Assembly: GCA_002400845.2 (NCBI GenBank)
Contig: NVRK02000095.1
Coordinates: 1-64,000, forward strand
Origin: Hyphomicrobiales bacterium
GTDB taxonomy: Bacteria > Pseudomonadota > Alphaproteobacteria > Rhizobiales > Rhizobiaceae
Direction: 5' to 3'
Length of the DNA: 64,000 bases
Shown one piece after another: positions 7,386 through 15,831 of this stretch; positions within the stretch are counted from its first letter, which is position 1; each line of letters begins with the position of its first letter. Below the pieces are notes generated by a model that did not search any database, had not been told where the DNA came from, and saw nothing but the letters and a program-made list of their open reading frames with translations. Position numbers and translations under genes: made by a program.

Positions 7386-8246
7386 ATGAAAATAAGTTAT
7401 TTATTCTTTGTTATTGGTATCATTTTTATTGGAGTGACTACAAAAGTAGCCTTTGAATCAAATTTAGACGTGCTAAAATTAGATAGTTTAGAAATGGTTT
7501 TGGTTCCTGGTGGATCGTTTATGTATCGTCAATCTGGCGAATATCTAAAAGATGATTTTCCCATTGATGCGCCACTTACAAAAGTGAAATTTGAGAAATT
7601 TCTTGAGATTATGAAATATCAAGTTTCAGTTGGGGATTATGAAAAGTGCGTAAGTGATGGGAAATGCGAACCCCGAAAATGGCAGGGTAAGCAAGATGAA
7701 AAATTACCTGCGACTGGTATTAGCTTTAATAACGCATTGTCATATGCACAATGGTTGACCAAAAATTCTGATTACGTTTGGCGTTTGCCCACCGATCAAG
7801 AATGGTCTTATGTGGCTGGAAGTAAATATGTCGATGATGCGTTGAAATCTGACAAAGTTAATTTAAGCATTTCTGATCGCTGGTTAGAAAAATATCAAAA
7901 ATACGCTGAGTTTAATTTCAGCCCGGTTGGGAAAGTTTCAATACGGGGTTTTTTTGGTGCAAATGAAAATGGGATATATGATTTGTCTGGTAATATTTGG
8001 GAATGGACCAGTGATTGCTATAACCGTACCCGATTGAATGCGAGCGGTATTGAATTAAACACGACAAATAATTGCGGTGTGCGCATTAGTGCAGGGAGCC
8101 ACCGTGCTTACATTAGCAGTTTTATTCAAGACGCACGTGGGGGTGGATGTTCTGTTGGTGCACCGCCAAGCTATTTAGGTTTTCGTTTGATTAAAGATGG
8201 AAAACGAGATGTGATCTCTCGTTTTTTAGACTTAACCAGACTTTAG
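7386..8246 (+). CDS. nirV: NirV, formylglycine-generating-enzyme-fold protein
   Basis: About 286 residues with an N-terminal membrane/signal segment (ISYLFFVIGIIFIGVTTKVAF) and a SUMF1/FGE-sulfatase fold. Typical landmarks are LEMVLVPGGSFMYR near the start, NALSYAQWL, YVWRLPTDQEWSYVA, NGIYDLSGNIWEWTSDCY, and the C-terminal LGFRLIKD. It is the usual neighbour of nirK; its exact role (maturation or maintenance of nitrite reduction) is not settled. The start is ATG 7386 with GAGGT six bases upstream, rather than the TTG at 7374. Confidence 0.85.
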   Translation: MKISYLFFVIGIIFIGVTTKVAFESNLDVLKLDSLEMVLVPGGSFMYRQSGEYLKDDFPIDAPLTKVKFEKFLEIMKYQVSVGDYEKCVSDGKCEPRKWQGKQDEKLPATGISFNNALSYAQWLTKNSDYVWRLPTDQEWSYVAGSKYVDDALKSDKVNLSISDRWLEKYQKYAEFNFSPVGKVSIRGFFGANENGIYDLSGNIWEWTSDCYNRTRLNASGIELNTTNNCGVRISAGSHRAYISSFIQDARGGGCSVGAPPSYLGFRLIKDGKRDVISRFLDLTRL

Positions 8247-8363
8247 AAAAACATCTGCCTGGTAGTCACTAGCAGACATCTCTCAATTATACTTTTACAC
8301 TTAAGATGTATTATGTTCCCAAAATAATGTTAGTCACTCAACTTATAGTTTTTAAAAAGATAA

Positions 8364-8379
8364 TTGAAACCGATTTCAA
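8364..8379. promoter_or_regulatory. LacI-type operator downstream of lacI-family gene
   Basis: TTGAAACCGATTTCAA is a 16-bp inverted repeat with the central CG typical of LacI-family operators. Its core ACCGAT is identical to the site at 9570-9585. It lies between two convergent gene ends, where no called gene starts. Confidence 0.6.
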
Positions 8380-8437
8380 GAAAATAATTCTATCTACAAT
8401 GGTATCGAAGTTTGGGATTTGCTATAGGTAAAAGACG

Positions 8438-8476
8438 ATAGAGTTATTATCTGTAAGTTTAAGATAATAACTCTAT
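8438..8476 (-). terminator. probable terminator of the LacI-family gene
   Basis: A 15-bp perfect stem (8438-8452 with 8462-8476) with a 9-base loop starts 4 bases after the LacI-gene stop codon on the minus strand, then a short T stretch. It is AT-rich but long. Confidence 0.6.
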
Positions 8477-8480
8477 AGCT

Positions 8481-9485
8481 TTAATTCTTTGGGTTAGAGC
8501 GCAAAGTAGAGCGCTCCACCAACATGCATGAAAATAATCTTGTCTCCGGATGTCTTTCCTGATCTTCCATTATTGCTTCAACCAACTCAATCGTCGAGGA
8601 TACAATTTGAGCAGTTGGCTGGTGTATCGTTGTTAAACTAATATTGTTCCAGCCAGCCATTTCCATATTGTTCATACCAATAACGCCTATGTCGTTTGGT
8701 ACGGAAAGCCCTGCATCTTGGATTGCGCTGATCGCTCCAATTGATAAAATATCATCGCTAAAAAAATAAGCATCAGCATGAGGCTTTTCTAATATTTTTT
8801 GCATCGTATTTCGGCCAGCGACAAACGAATGTGTTCCTGCAAAATGCTTGCAAAATTTAATATCAGGGTGTTTGGCTATCTCAGTTTCAAAACCAATAAG
8901 TCGATCGTTAATCACCTGCATGGTTGAGCCACCGCCAATAAAGCCAACTGACTTATAGCCTAATTTTAACAGGGTTTGAGCCGCAACTTGTCCACATTGT
9001 TTGTCATCTACGCTGATGGTATGTACTTGTACATCATCGGCAGGTCGACCAAACGAATGAACAACAGGAATGTCCTTTTGTCTAATGGCAGTTGAAAACC
9101 CTGCATGTAGTTCAGAACCCATAAATATTACGGCATCTACAGAATATTGTGCAAGCAATTCTGCGCACGCTTTTGGGTCTTCATCATTTGTAAGATTAAC
9201 TAAAAGAGGGCGTAACCCAATATCTTGCAGACCGCGTGTAAACAAATCAAAGATTTCAAAAAAAAACGGATTTTTATAATTGTTTGATATTAGACCAATA
9301 AGTTTTGTGCGGTTTGTGGTTAAGCTGCGCGCGAGTAAGTTCGGTCTGTACCCCAATAGGTCTGAAGACTTCTCAACTTTTTTTCTCATTTTGTCTGAAA
9401 CGGATGCGCCATCTGTGAATGTTCTAGATACTGCTGACCTTGACACTTGCGCATGCAGTGCCACGTCTTTTATTGTCACTGCCAT
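8481..9485 (-). CDS. LacI family transcriptional regulator
   Basis: 334 residues. The N-terminal helix-turn-helix VTIKDVALHAQVSRSAVSRTFTDGASVSDKMRKKV plus hinge (GYRPNLLARSLTTNRTKLIGLI) is followed by a periplasmic-binding-protein-like sensor domain (about residues 65-330). No catabolic or transport gene is directly adjacent, so its regulon is not obvious. The promoter contains a cluster of TTGCAA half-sites including one full LacI operator (9570-9585), so autoregulation is likely. Confidence 0.92.
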   Translation of the reverse strand: MAVTIKDVALHAQVSRSAVSRTFTDGASVSDKMRKKVEKSSDLLGYRPNLLARSLTTNRTKLIGLISNNYKNPFFFEIFDLFTRGLQDIGLRPLLVNLTNDEDPKACAELLAQYSVDAVIFMGSELHAGFSTAIRQKDIPVVHSFGRPADDVQVHTISVDDKQCGQVAAQTLLKLGYKSVGFIGGGSTMQVINDRLIGFETEIAKHPDIKFCKHFAGTHSFVAGRNTMQKILEKPHADAYFFSDDILSIGAISAIQDAGLSVPNDIGVIGMNNMEMAGWNNISLTTIHQPTAQIVSSTIELVEAIMEDQERHPETRLFSCMLVERSTLRSNPKN

Positions 9486-9569
9486 TTAATGTCCCCACAT
9501 TATATATTCGTGCTATTTTTTAAAAGTAAAACACTATATCACTAATATTGCAAATTTTAAAAATATATT

Positions 9570-9585
9570 TTGCAACCGATTGCAA
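9570..9585. promoter_or_regulatory. LacI-type operator in the lacI-family promoter
   Basis: TTGCAACCGATTGCAA has palindromic arms around a central CG. Extra TTGCAA half-sites lie at 9548-9553 and 9591-9596. It is 85 bp upstream of the LacI gene start. Confidence 0.7.
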
Positions 9586-9836
9586 AGTTGTTGCAATGGT
9601 GTTACTTGTAGATTCTAAGGTGAGTAAAAATAAATGCAACGCTAGAACTAGCGATGTGAAAAAAACAAATCTTACCTTAGGCACTGTCTAATTTGCAGTC
9701 GCTCATTTTACTCTGCGTATTGTACGGTTGGGCATTATTTTGTGGCGAAAACAGATAGCTTCGAAGGCAGGTTGTTCACTTTGTTCAAAATTTGCACAAT
9801 GAGCAGTTTGTCAATCGAAATATGGCTTGTCTATGG

Positions 9837-9856
9837 TTTGGTCATAGATGACCAAA
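9837..9856. promoter_or_regulatory. 20-bp inverted repeat of unknown role
   Basis: TTTGGTCAT and ATGACCAAA are exact reverse complements separated by AG. This is the size and form of a dimeric repressor site, but no gene start is close enough to assign it. A terminator-like hairpin follows at once. Confidence 0.45.
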
Positions 9857-10115
9857 ATACAATGCCTAACGGGATGGCATTTTATTGAAATGAGGAATCA
9901 CCCGAGCGATGGAAGGTACGTCCCCAATTATATCTTCTATTGCTAGGTGGGGTGGCGAGGTATGGAAATGATGTGTGTTTTGTTTGGATAATTAGCAGCA
10001 ATTTGTTGTTAAATTTGTGAACAAAATACCTTCTGTAGTTTTGAAACTGCCCCGATAAGAAGGGCAGACTGGAAAAAATAGAGCGATAACTCCTATCGTA
10101 AAAAATTTCTCCCAA

Positions 10116-11045
10116 TCAACTACCCCATACCTCGCTAAGCAAATTTAAAACGGCCTGAACAACAGTATCCGCTAGTCGAGATTTTGGCACAGCAAAGCTT
10201 AATACAGCTGGTGCAAAAATATGGTCAGACACAGCGATACCGTGCGATTGTTGCTCGCTTAGCGCAATTGCCTCACGGCACAGGCTTAGGCCCATTCCAG
10301 ACTTTACCATTTCTAACATCGATGCTTCTTGGTCTACCAATGCGACTATGTTGAGCTCGCATTTATGTTTTTTAAGAAAAACATTCAATATGCGGTTATG
10401 TGCAGAGTTTGGTGGTGTGCCAATCCAAGGTAATTGTGCAAGCTGAGGCCATGAAAGGTCCTTAATTTTGGCATCCCAGCCAGCAGGCGCAACCATTCTG
10501 TAGTTAAATTTCGCTAATTCAACGAAATGAAAGTTAGATGGTGTTTCGACATCTATGTTTCCATGTGTACTTGAATTTGGATTAGGGCCACTTAGAAAGA
10601 AACCAACGTCTAATTGTTTGCGTTCAATTTTTTTAAGTACTTCACCGCTTATGCCGTGCGACAACTCTATTTGTAGGTCTGGGTGTGTCTCAACCAATTT
10701 TACCAAAAACTGGCCAAGGCGAATAAAACCAGGGTCAACAATTGTGCCGATGCTTAGTTTGCCACTAATTTTACCAGAATTTCTTTGTGCGCTTAGTTGA
10801 AAATCTGTGAGCGCGCTTAAAACATTTTGCGCTCTTGCCAAAAGTTTTGCACCTTCTGGTGTTATTTTAAGGCCTTTGGGTGTTCTATCGAACAGCGTTA
10901 CGCCAGTTTCTTCGGTTAGTCGCTTTATTTGGTGACTAATCGCTGGCTGTGTCAAATTAAGTGCTTCAGCGGCTTGTGAAACACTGCCTTCACGAGCAAC
11001 GGCTGTAAACGCAATAAGGGTGTTGAGGTTCATTAATCTGTTCAT
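10116..11045 (-). CDS. LysR family transcriptional regulator
   Basis: 309 residues. The N-terminal winged helix (NTLIAFTAVAREGSVSQAAEALNLTQPAISHQIKRLTEETGVTLFDRTPKGLKITPEG, about 7-66) is canonical for LysR regulators. The C-terminal two-lobed effector domain follows. It is divergent from the GMC oxidoreductase gene, the usual arrangement for a regulator activating its neighbour, with the control region at 11046-11144. Confidence 0.93.
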   Translation of the reverse strand: MNRLMNLNTLIAFTAVAREGSVSQAAEALNLTQPAISHQIKRLTEETGVTLFDRTPKGLKITPEGAKLLARAQNVLSALTDFQLSAQRNSGKISGKLSIGTIVDPGFIRLGQFLVKLVETHPDLQIELSHGISGEVLKKIERKQLDVGFFLSGPNPNSSTHGNIDVETPSNFHFVELAKFNYRMVAPAGWDAKIKDLSWPQLAQLPWIGTPPNSAHNRILNVFLKKHKCELNIVALVDQEASMLEMVKSGMGLSLCREAIALSEQQSHGIAVSDHIFAPAVLSFAVPKSRLADTVVQAVLNLLSEVWGS

Positions 11046-11144
11046 ATAAAAAACACTAATATAGCTCTTAAGTATTTGTCATTTGTTTTTTTCATTTTTC
11101 TTCTACAATTTACGCAAAACGACCTGAATATGATGGGAAATTCA

Positions 11145-12803
11145 ATGCAAAATACATTTGATTATATTGTTGTTGGGGCTGGAACCGCAGGCTGCTTGCT
11201 GGCTAATAGGCTTTCTGCTGATCCATCAAAGCGTGTGCTTTTATTAGAAGCTGGCGGCAAAGACAATTATCATTGGATTCATATTCCGGTTGGGTATTTA
11301 TATTGCATTGATAATCCGCGTACAGATTGGCTATATAGAACGCAAGAAGAAAGTGGCCTAAATGGTAGATCGTTGCTCTATCCGCGTGGGCGCGTTCTAG
11401 GTGGATGTTCTTCTATCAATGGTATGATTTATATGCGCGGTCAGGCCCGTGATTATGACCAGTGGGCAAATTTGACAGGTGAGAATAAATGGTCGTGGGA
11501 TGATTGCTTAAATGACTTTAAAAAACATGAGGATAATTATCGTTTAAACGGTGAGGTTGCTGGTAAATTGTCGGCTGAAACTGAAGATAAAATGCATGCT
11601 GGAGGCGGTGAATGGCGTGTTGAACAACAACGCTTAACATGGGATATTTTAGATGCTTACGCAAAAGCGGCTAACCAAGCAGGCATCGCTGCAATAGATG
11701 ATTTTAATACTGGAGATAATACGGGCACAGGATATTTTGAGGTAAATCAAAAATCTGGTTGGCGGTGGAATTCTTCCAAAGCATTTTTACGCACAACAAA
11801 GCACCGCAAAAATTTAGAAATATGGACCCATGCGCAGGTCGAAAAACTGATTTTAAAAAAGTCAGATAATGGTAAGCTTAAATGCACTGGCGCACAGTTG
11901 AACGTTAAGGGTAGAAGAGAAATAGTGACGGCTAATAGTGAAGTGATTTTAAGCGCTGGTGCTGTTGGTAGTCCAACCATATTGCAACATTCTGGCATTG
12001 GCGATGGTTTGCACCTTAAATCGCATGGCGTTGAGGTGAACCACAATCTTATCGGGGTTGGCAATAATTTGCAGGACCATTTGCAGCTTCGAACCATCTA
12101 CAATGTTGAAGGGGCTAAAACTTTAAATGAAATGGCCAATACACTGTGGGGCAAAGCTAAAATTGGTTTAGAATACGTGTTAAAACGCACTGGGCCTATG
12201 AGTATGGCGCCATCACAACTTGGGTTATTTACCAAAAGTGATGCAAAACAAGAACACTCCAATATTCAATTTCATGTACAGCCTTTAAGCTTGGAAGCCT
12301 TTGGTGAACCACTCCATCCATGGGCTGGTATTACAGCAAGCGTCTGTAATTTGAATCCGACCAGTCGTGGATCAGTGTTGATTGGTAGTAATAAGCCAAT
12401 GGAAGCACCTTTAATTGCGCCAAATTATTTAAGCACTGACATAGATAAAAAAGTTGCGGCAGATTCCATTCGTGTTGCTCGAAACATTGCCGAGCAATCG
12501 GCGTTGGCGCAGTATAACCCCAAAGAAGTTAAGCCTGGACCATCTTACAATAGTGATGAAGAATTGGCGAAAGCAGCTGGTGAAATTGGCACGACGATCT
12601 TTCACCCTGTTGGTACTGCTAAGATGGGAAAAAGTTCTGATAAGACGGCAGTGGTTGATAGTCACCTTAGAGTGTTTGGTGTGGAAGGTTTGCGCGTTGT
12701 GGATGCCAGTATTATGCCAACGATTACCAGCGGCAATACAAATTCTCCAACCTTAATGATTGCAGAAAAAGCTGCCGCTTGGATTGTCGCTGAAAATGCT
12801 TAA
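11145..12803 (+). CDS. GMC family FAD-dependent oxidoreductase (choline dehydrogenase-like)
   Basis: About 552 residues. The FAD-binding GxGxxG motif is in DYIVVGAGTAGCLLANRLS near the start. The GMC signature 1 region reads YPRGRVLGGCSSINGMIYMRG and signature 2 lies in EVILSAGAVGSPTILQHSGIG. The C-terminal active-site region contains FHPVGTAKMG and SGNTNSPTLMIAEKAA. It is probably an alcohol or polyol dehydrogenase; choline itself is only one option, since no bet genes are nearby. The start at 11145 is chosen for the conserved N-terminus and a GGGAA sequence before it; ATG 11130 is an alternative. Confidence 0.9.
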   Translation: MQNTFDYIVVGAGTAGCLLANRLSADPSKRVLLLEAGGKDNYHWIHIPVGYLYCIDNPRTDWLYRTQEESGLNGRSLLYPRGRVLGGCSSINGMIYMRGQARDYDQWANLTGENKWSWDDCLNDFKKHEDNYRLNGEVAGKLSAETEDKMHAGGGEWRVEQQRLTWDILDAYAKAANQAGIAAIDDFNTGDNTGTGYFEVNQKSGWRWNSSKAFLRTTKHRKNLEIWTHAQVEKLILKKSDNGKLKCTGAQLNVKGRREIVTANSEVILSAGAVGSPTILQHSGIGDGLHLKSHGVEVNHNLIGVGNNLQDHLQLRTIYNVEGAKTLNEMANTLWGKAKIGLEYVLKRTGPMSMAPSQLGLFTKSDAKQEHSNIQFHVQPLSLEAFGEPLHPWAGITASVCNLNPTSRGSVLIGSNKPMEAPLIAPNYLSTDIDKKVAADSIRVARNIAEQSALAQYNPKEVKPGPSYNSDEELAKAAGEIGTTIFHPVGTAKMGKSSDKTAVVDSHLRVFGVEGLRVVDASIMPTITSGNTNSPTLMIAEKAAAWIVAENA

Positions 12804-12867
12804 TTGTAATTAACTTAAAGCGCTATGCTAATTTGATATATCGTCTTTTGATGGGGGATTTTTATAA

Positions 12868-13341
12868 TTATGGTGATAAATTATCGTGAATTGCTTTGGT
12901 AATCTGATTGATAGCGGCGAGCTCTTCATCATCCATATCTAAATAAGCTTGGCGCACTATTTTGCCTACTTTGCCGCGCATCACTTCCACTTTTTCTGCT
13001 CCATATTCAGTAACAAAAACTTTAGTCGATCTGGCATCTTCTGTGCATGTCTTAGTTTCTACCAGTCCATCTGCAGTCATTCTTTGTATGATTTTAGCAA
13101 TGGTTGAGATTTTAATGACAGATTCTTTGGACAGTTGAGTAATGGTTGCCTGTTCCATTTTTGTTAAAACTATTAAGATGCGCCAACGAGACGAATCCAT
13201 GCCAATGGGTTTTAAGGAGGCATCTACACGCTGATGATATAGGGCTGTTAATCGGACCATATTGTAAAAAGGTGTGGATTCGTAATCAAAATCTTTTTTT
13301 GTAGGATCAATAGTATCGCGTTGTATTTTATCGTGAAGCAT
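12868..13341 (-). CDS. MarR family transcriptional regulator
   Basis: 157 residues with the MarR winged-helix fold. TITQLSKESVIKISTIAKIIQRMTADGLVETKTCTEDARSTKVFVTEYG covers the recognition helix and the wing with its D-x-R-S pair. The ends form the dimerisation helices. The neighbours on both sides are independent units, so its target is not evident. A five-copy 12-bp tandem repeat lies 77 bp upstream of its start. Confidence 0.88.
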   Translation of the reverse strand: MLHDKIQRDTIDPTKKDFDYESTPFYNMVRLTALYHQRVDASLKPIGMDSSRWRILIVLTKMEQATITQLSKESVIKISTIAKIIQRMTADGLVETKTCTEDARSTKVFVTEYGAEKVEVMRGKVGKIVRQAYLDMDDEELAAINQITKAIHDNLSP

Positions 13342-13417
13342 ATAATAAGCCTGCGTAAGTTAATTTACACTAAGTGGTTAAAGCTCTTGATAGCTGAAAC
13401 TGTGTGAAAATGAAAGC

Positions 13418-13477
13418 AAGAATTTTCTTAAGAATTTTCTTAAGAATTTTATTTGGAATTTTATTTGGAATTTGATT
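13418..13477. repeat. 5 x 12-bp tandem repeat in the MarR promoter
   Basis: Units: AAGAATTTTCTT twice, then AAGAATTTTATT, TGGAATTTTATT and TGGAATTTGATT, in perfect 12-bp register. Degeneration increases toward the right. It lies upstream of the MarR-type gene and could be a slippage-prone or regulator-binding tract. Confidence 0.85.
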
Positions 13478-13585
13478 GTATATTAATTCTGACTTACATT
13501 TTGGATATTACAGTAGATACAAAAATGCGCCCAATCAAATTATGTTCGAGCGCATTGATAGTTTAAATTTTAGCTATAGGTTAAA

Positions 13586-14740
13586 TTATAGCAAGTTTGC
13601 TTTACTAAGGTCGCGCATTAATTGACTTGCGCTATAGGTCCAAGGATCGCATTCAGTTGAAAGTTTAACGCGGTTTTTCAACATGCCAAGATCGGCTGTT
13701 GAAATTGAAACGATATCATTTATCTTATGAGTAAAGCCTTTGCCTTCGCCGCCACGGTCTTGCACAGGCGCAAACATGGTTCCCAAATACAGCACCAAGC
13801 CATCTGGATATTGATGATGCCTGCCAATGGTGGATTCAACCAAAGATTCAGGTGTTCTTGAAATTTGGTTCATAGAGCTTGCGCCCTCTAAAAGAAAACC
13901 ATCTTCACCTTCAACGGTTAATTTGATTTCTGCATTCTTGACATTATCAATGTTAAACTCACTATCAAACAGGCGAATAAGAGGGCCAAGCGAAGCTGAA
14001 GCATTGTTGTCTTTTGCTTTACCAAGTAGCAGAGCAGAGCGGCCTTCTACATCGCGCAAGTTTACATCATTGCCCAATGTTGCGCCAACAATTTTGCCAG
14101 TGGAAGCAATAACAAGGGCAATTTCTGGTTCTGGATTGTTCCAGCTAGAACTTGGGTGAAGGCCAACATCTGCGCCATGGCCAACAGTAGACATTGGTTG
14201 GCCTTTGGTGAAGACTTCTGGGTCTGGGCCAATACCAACTTCTAAATATTGTGACCAAACGCCTTTTTTAATAAGCGCCTCTTTAAGTTCCATTGCGTTT
14301 TTAGAACCTGGAACCAATTTAGAAAGGTCTGTTCCAATTAGGCCTAAAATTTCTGTACGCAATTCATCTGCGCGGCCGTTATCGCCCATTGCCTGTTCTT
14401 CAATTACGCGCTCTAGCAAACTAACAACAAAAGTTACACCAGATGCTTTTACCGCTTGTAGGTCGATTGGAGATAAAAGCTCAGCTTTATCGGTAACCGA
14501 TTTTGGAATGGTGTTTGCTTGTAGCAATTCGTCAACGCTGCATATCTCAACGCCTTGTGCATTTGATACATAGTCAGCTGGGTTATCCATTTCACATATG
14601 TCGCGCACAGTTGGTGCTGTTTTATGTGTGATGTCTATAAGCTTATTATCGCGCACTGTAACGATGCGAGGAAAGTCATAGTTTGGTAATTTTACCCGCC
14701 CAAGTAAAACGCCAGATTTTGGAATGATTGCTACACTCAA
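13586..14740 (-). CDS. FAH-superfamily sugar-acid dehydratase (XylX/AraD1-like)
   Basis: 384 residues of the fumarylacetoacetate hydrolase superfamily, with the length and N-terminal pattern (LLGRVKLP...VTVRDNKLIDITHKTAPTVRDICE) of 2-keto-3-deoxy-xylonate dehydratase. Acidic metal-binding positions are in the WNNPEPEIALVI and TLGNDVNLRDVEGRSALLLGKAK regions. It would convert a 2-keto-3-deoxy-pentonate to 2-oxoglutarate semialdehyde, the same step as the DHDPS-type enzyme encoded at 19275. It is last in the sugar-acid operon after a 125-bp gap, so a separate promoter is possible. The substrate assignment is inferred. Confidence 0.8.
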   Translation of the reverse strand: MSVAIIPKSGVLLGRVKLPNYDFPRIVTVRDNKLIDITHKTAPTVRDICEMDNPADYVSNAQGVEICSVDELLQANTIPKSVTDKAELLSPIDLQAVKASGVTFVVSLLERVIEEQAMGDNGRADELRTEILGLIGTDLSKLVPGSKNAMELKEALIKKGVWSQYLEVGIGPDPEVFTKGQPMSTVGHGADVGLHPSSSWNNPEPEIALVIASTGKIVGATLGNDVNLRDVEGRSALLLGKAKDNNASASLGPLIRLFDSEFNIDNVKNAEIKLTVEGEDGFLLEGASSMNQISRTPESLVESTIGRHHQYPDGLVLYLGTMFAPVQDRGGEGKGFTHKINDIVSISTADLGMLKNRVKLSTECDPWTYSASQLMRDLSKANLL

Positions 14741-14865
14741 TTTATTCTCTCCGAAAATGTATGGGTTAGAACATGATATGTAGGATTATTATTGTGCCAA
14801 TTGCAACACTTTATCAAAAAATGTTATTGATAACTTTTTTGATATCCCGTTGAAAATATTAGCTT

Positions 14866-15786
14866 TTACTTGAAATCAATTTTGCTGTCATCAAAGCGCG
14901 GAGCGATAAAGCCTGGGTTTTCCATTCGCACGGAAAATGTGGTGCCTGCAAGTGGATATTTTTTGCGTCCTGCTTCATCTAAAAATGTTTGATGAGACGT
15001 TATATAAAGCGTTTTTAAATCTTCACCACCAAAGCAAGGCATGGTTGGGTTTGGCATTGGCACTGCAATTTTTTCAACCAATTCACCTTTGTCGTTAAAG
15101 CCATTGATGACGCCAGCCGATACGCCGCCGCTCCAATAAATGCCATTTGCATCCATGGTTGCACCGTCTGGTCTGCCTTCTTCTTCGTTTGGTGTGCAAA
15201 TGGTTTCTGGTTTCCCCAACGCGCCAGTTTTTGAATTTAACGCATAACGTTTGACCCACTCATGACGAGAATCTGAGTGCCACATGTATTTGCCATCTTT
15301 AGAAAATGCCAAGCCGTTTGAAACTTTTAAGCCAGTTACTACTTCTTTAACCTCATCAGCTGTTACGCGCCAAAGCGAAGCGAGTGGCTGAATATCAACA
15401 GGATTTACATCGTGCATTGTGCCAACCCAAAAAGCACCATCTGGGCCAACGCGCCCATCATTGGTTCTGCTGGTAAAATCTGTCGGGGGCAAAGATGCTA
15501 TTTTTTTGATCTCGCCAGTATCAAGGTCGGCAATTAATATATCCATGCCGCAGGCAACAATTAGGCGTCCACTCTTGCAAAGTCCAAAACTGCCAACCGT
15601 GCTTGGAAAGTTCATTTTCCATTGTAAATCACTAGCATGTATTTCACTCTTTGGTGTATGGCGATGGATTTGGCCACCCAAAGTATCACACCAATATAGC
15701 GCTTGTCGGCGTTCATCCCAAACGGGCGATTCCCCTAATTCACAAATAATGTTCCCAACTTGTTTTGGTTCACTTGGTTTGGTCAT
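14866..15786 (-). CDS. SMP-30/gluconolactonase/LRE family lactonase
   Basis: A 306-residue six-bladed beta-propeller lactonase. Metal-binding residues are visible in each expected place: Glu in ELGESPVWD, Asn in RTNDGRVGPDG, Asn in KVSNGLAFSKDG and Asp in GRPDGATMDANG. It has no signal peptide, so it acts in the cytoplasm, opening an aldonolactone to the aldonate that feeds the IlvD-type dehydratase encoded in the same operon. A sugar dehydrogenase that would form the lactone is not in this operon, although the Gfo/Idh/MocA genes at the left end are candidates. Confidence 0.9.
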   Translation of the reverse strand: MTKPSEPKQVGNIICELGESPVWDERRQALYWCDTLGGQIHRHTPKSEIHASDLQWKMNFPSTVGSFGLCKSGRLIVACGMDILIADLDTGEIKKIASLPPTDFTSRTNDGRVGPDGAFWVGTMHDVNPVDIQPLASLWRVTADEVKEVVTGLKVSNGLAFSKDGKYMWHSDSRHEWVKRYALNSKTGALGKPETICTPNEEEGRPDGATMDANGIYWSGGVSAGVINGFNDKGELVEKIAVPMPNPTMPCFGGEDLKTLYITSHQTFLDEAGRKKYPLAGTTFSVRMENPGFIAPRFDDSKIDFK

Positions 15787-15831
15787 TCATTGGTCCTGAC
15801 ATTGGTCCGAAATTTTAGATATTGCAAAAGT

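Larger units (their letters stand above)
9486..10115. other. 630-bp intergenic region with operators and hairpins but no convincing gene
   Basis: Contents: the TTGCAA cluster (9548-9596); a small perfect hairpin CGCTAG-AA-CTAGCG (9640-9653) inside longer complementary arms 9615-9624 and 9671-9680; a 20-bp inverted repeat at 9837-9856; and a terminator-like hairpin AATGCC/GGCATT followed by TTATT (9861-9886). Reading frames here lack recognisable products. It may hold a degraded gene or an unrecognised small RNA. Confidence 0.45.

Noticed and set aside
9680-9687. GGCACTGT resembling an IS6-family terminal repeat
   Set aside because: Only 8 bases match, no partner repeat, target duplication or transposase remnant was found.
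9882-10115. 77-codon minus-strand frame beginning at the LysR stop
   Set aside because: It starts with TTG without a clear ribosome site, has no recognisable domain, and the region shows palindromes rather than coding character.
13418-13477. CRISPR-like array
   Set aside because: The repeats are 12 bp and directly contiguous without spacers, so this is a simple tandem repeat.
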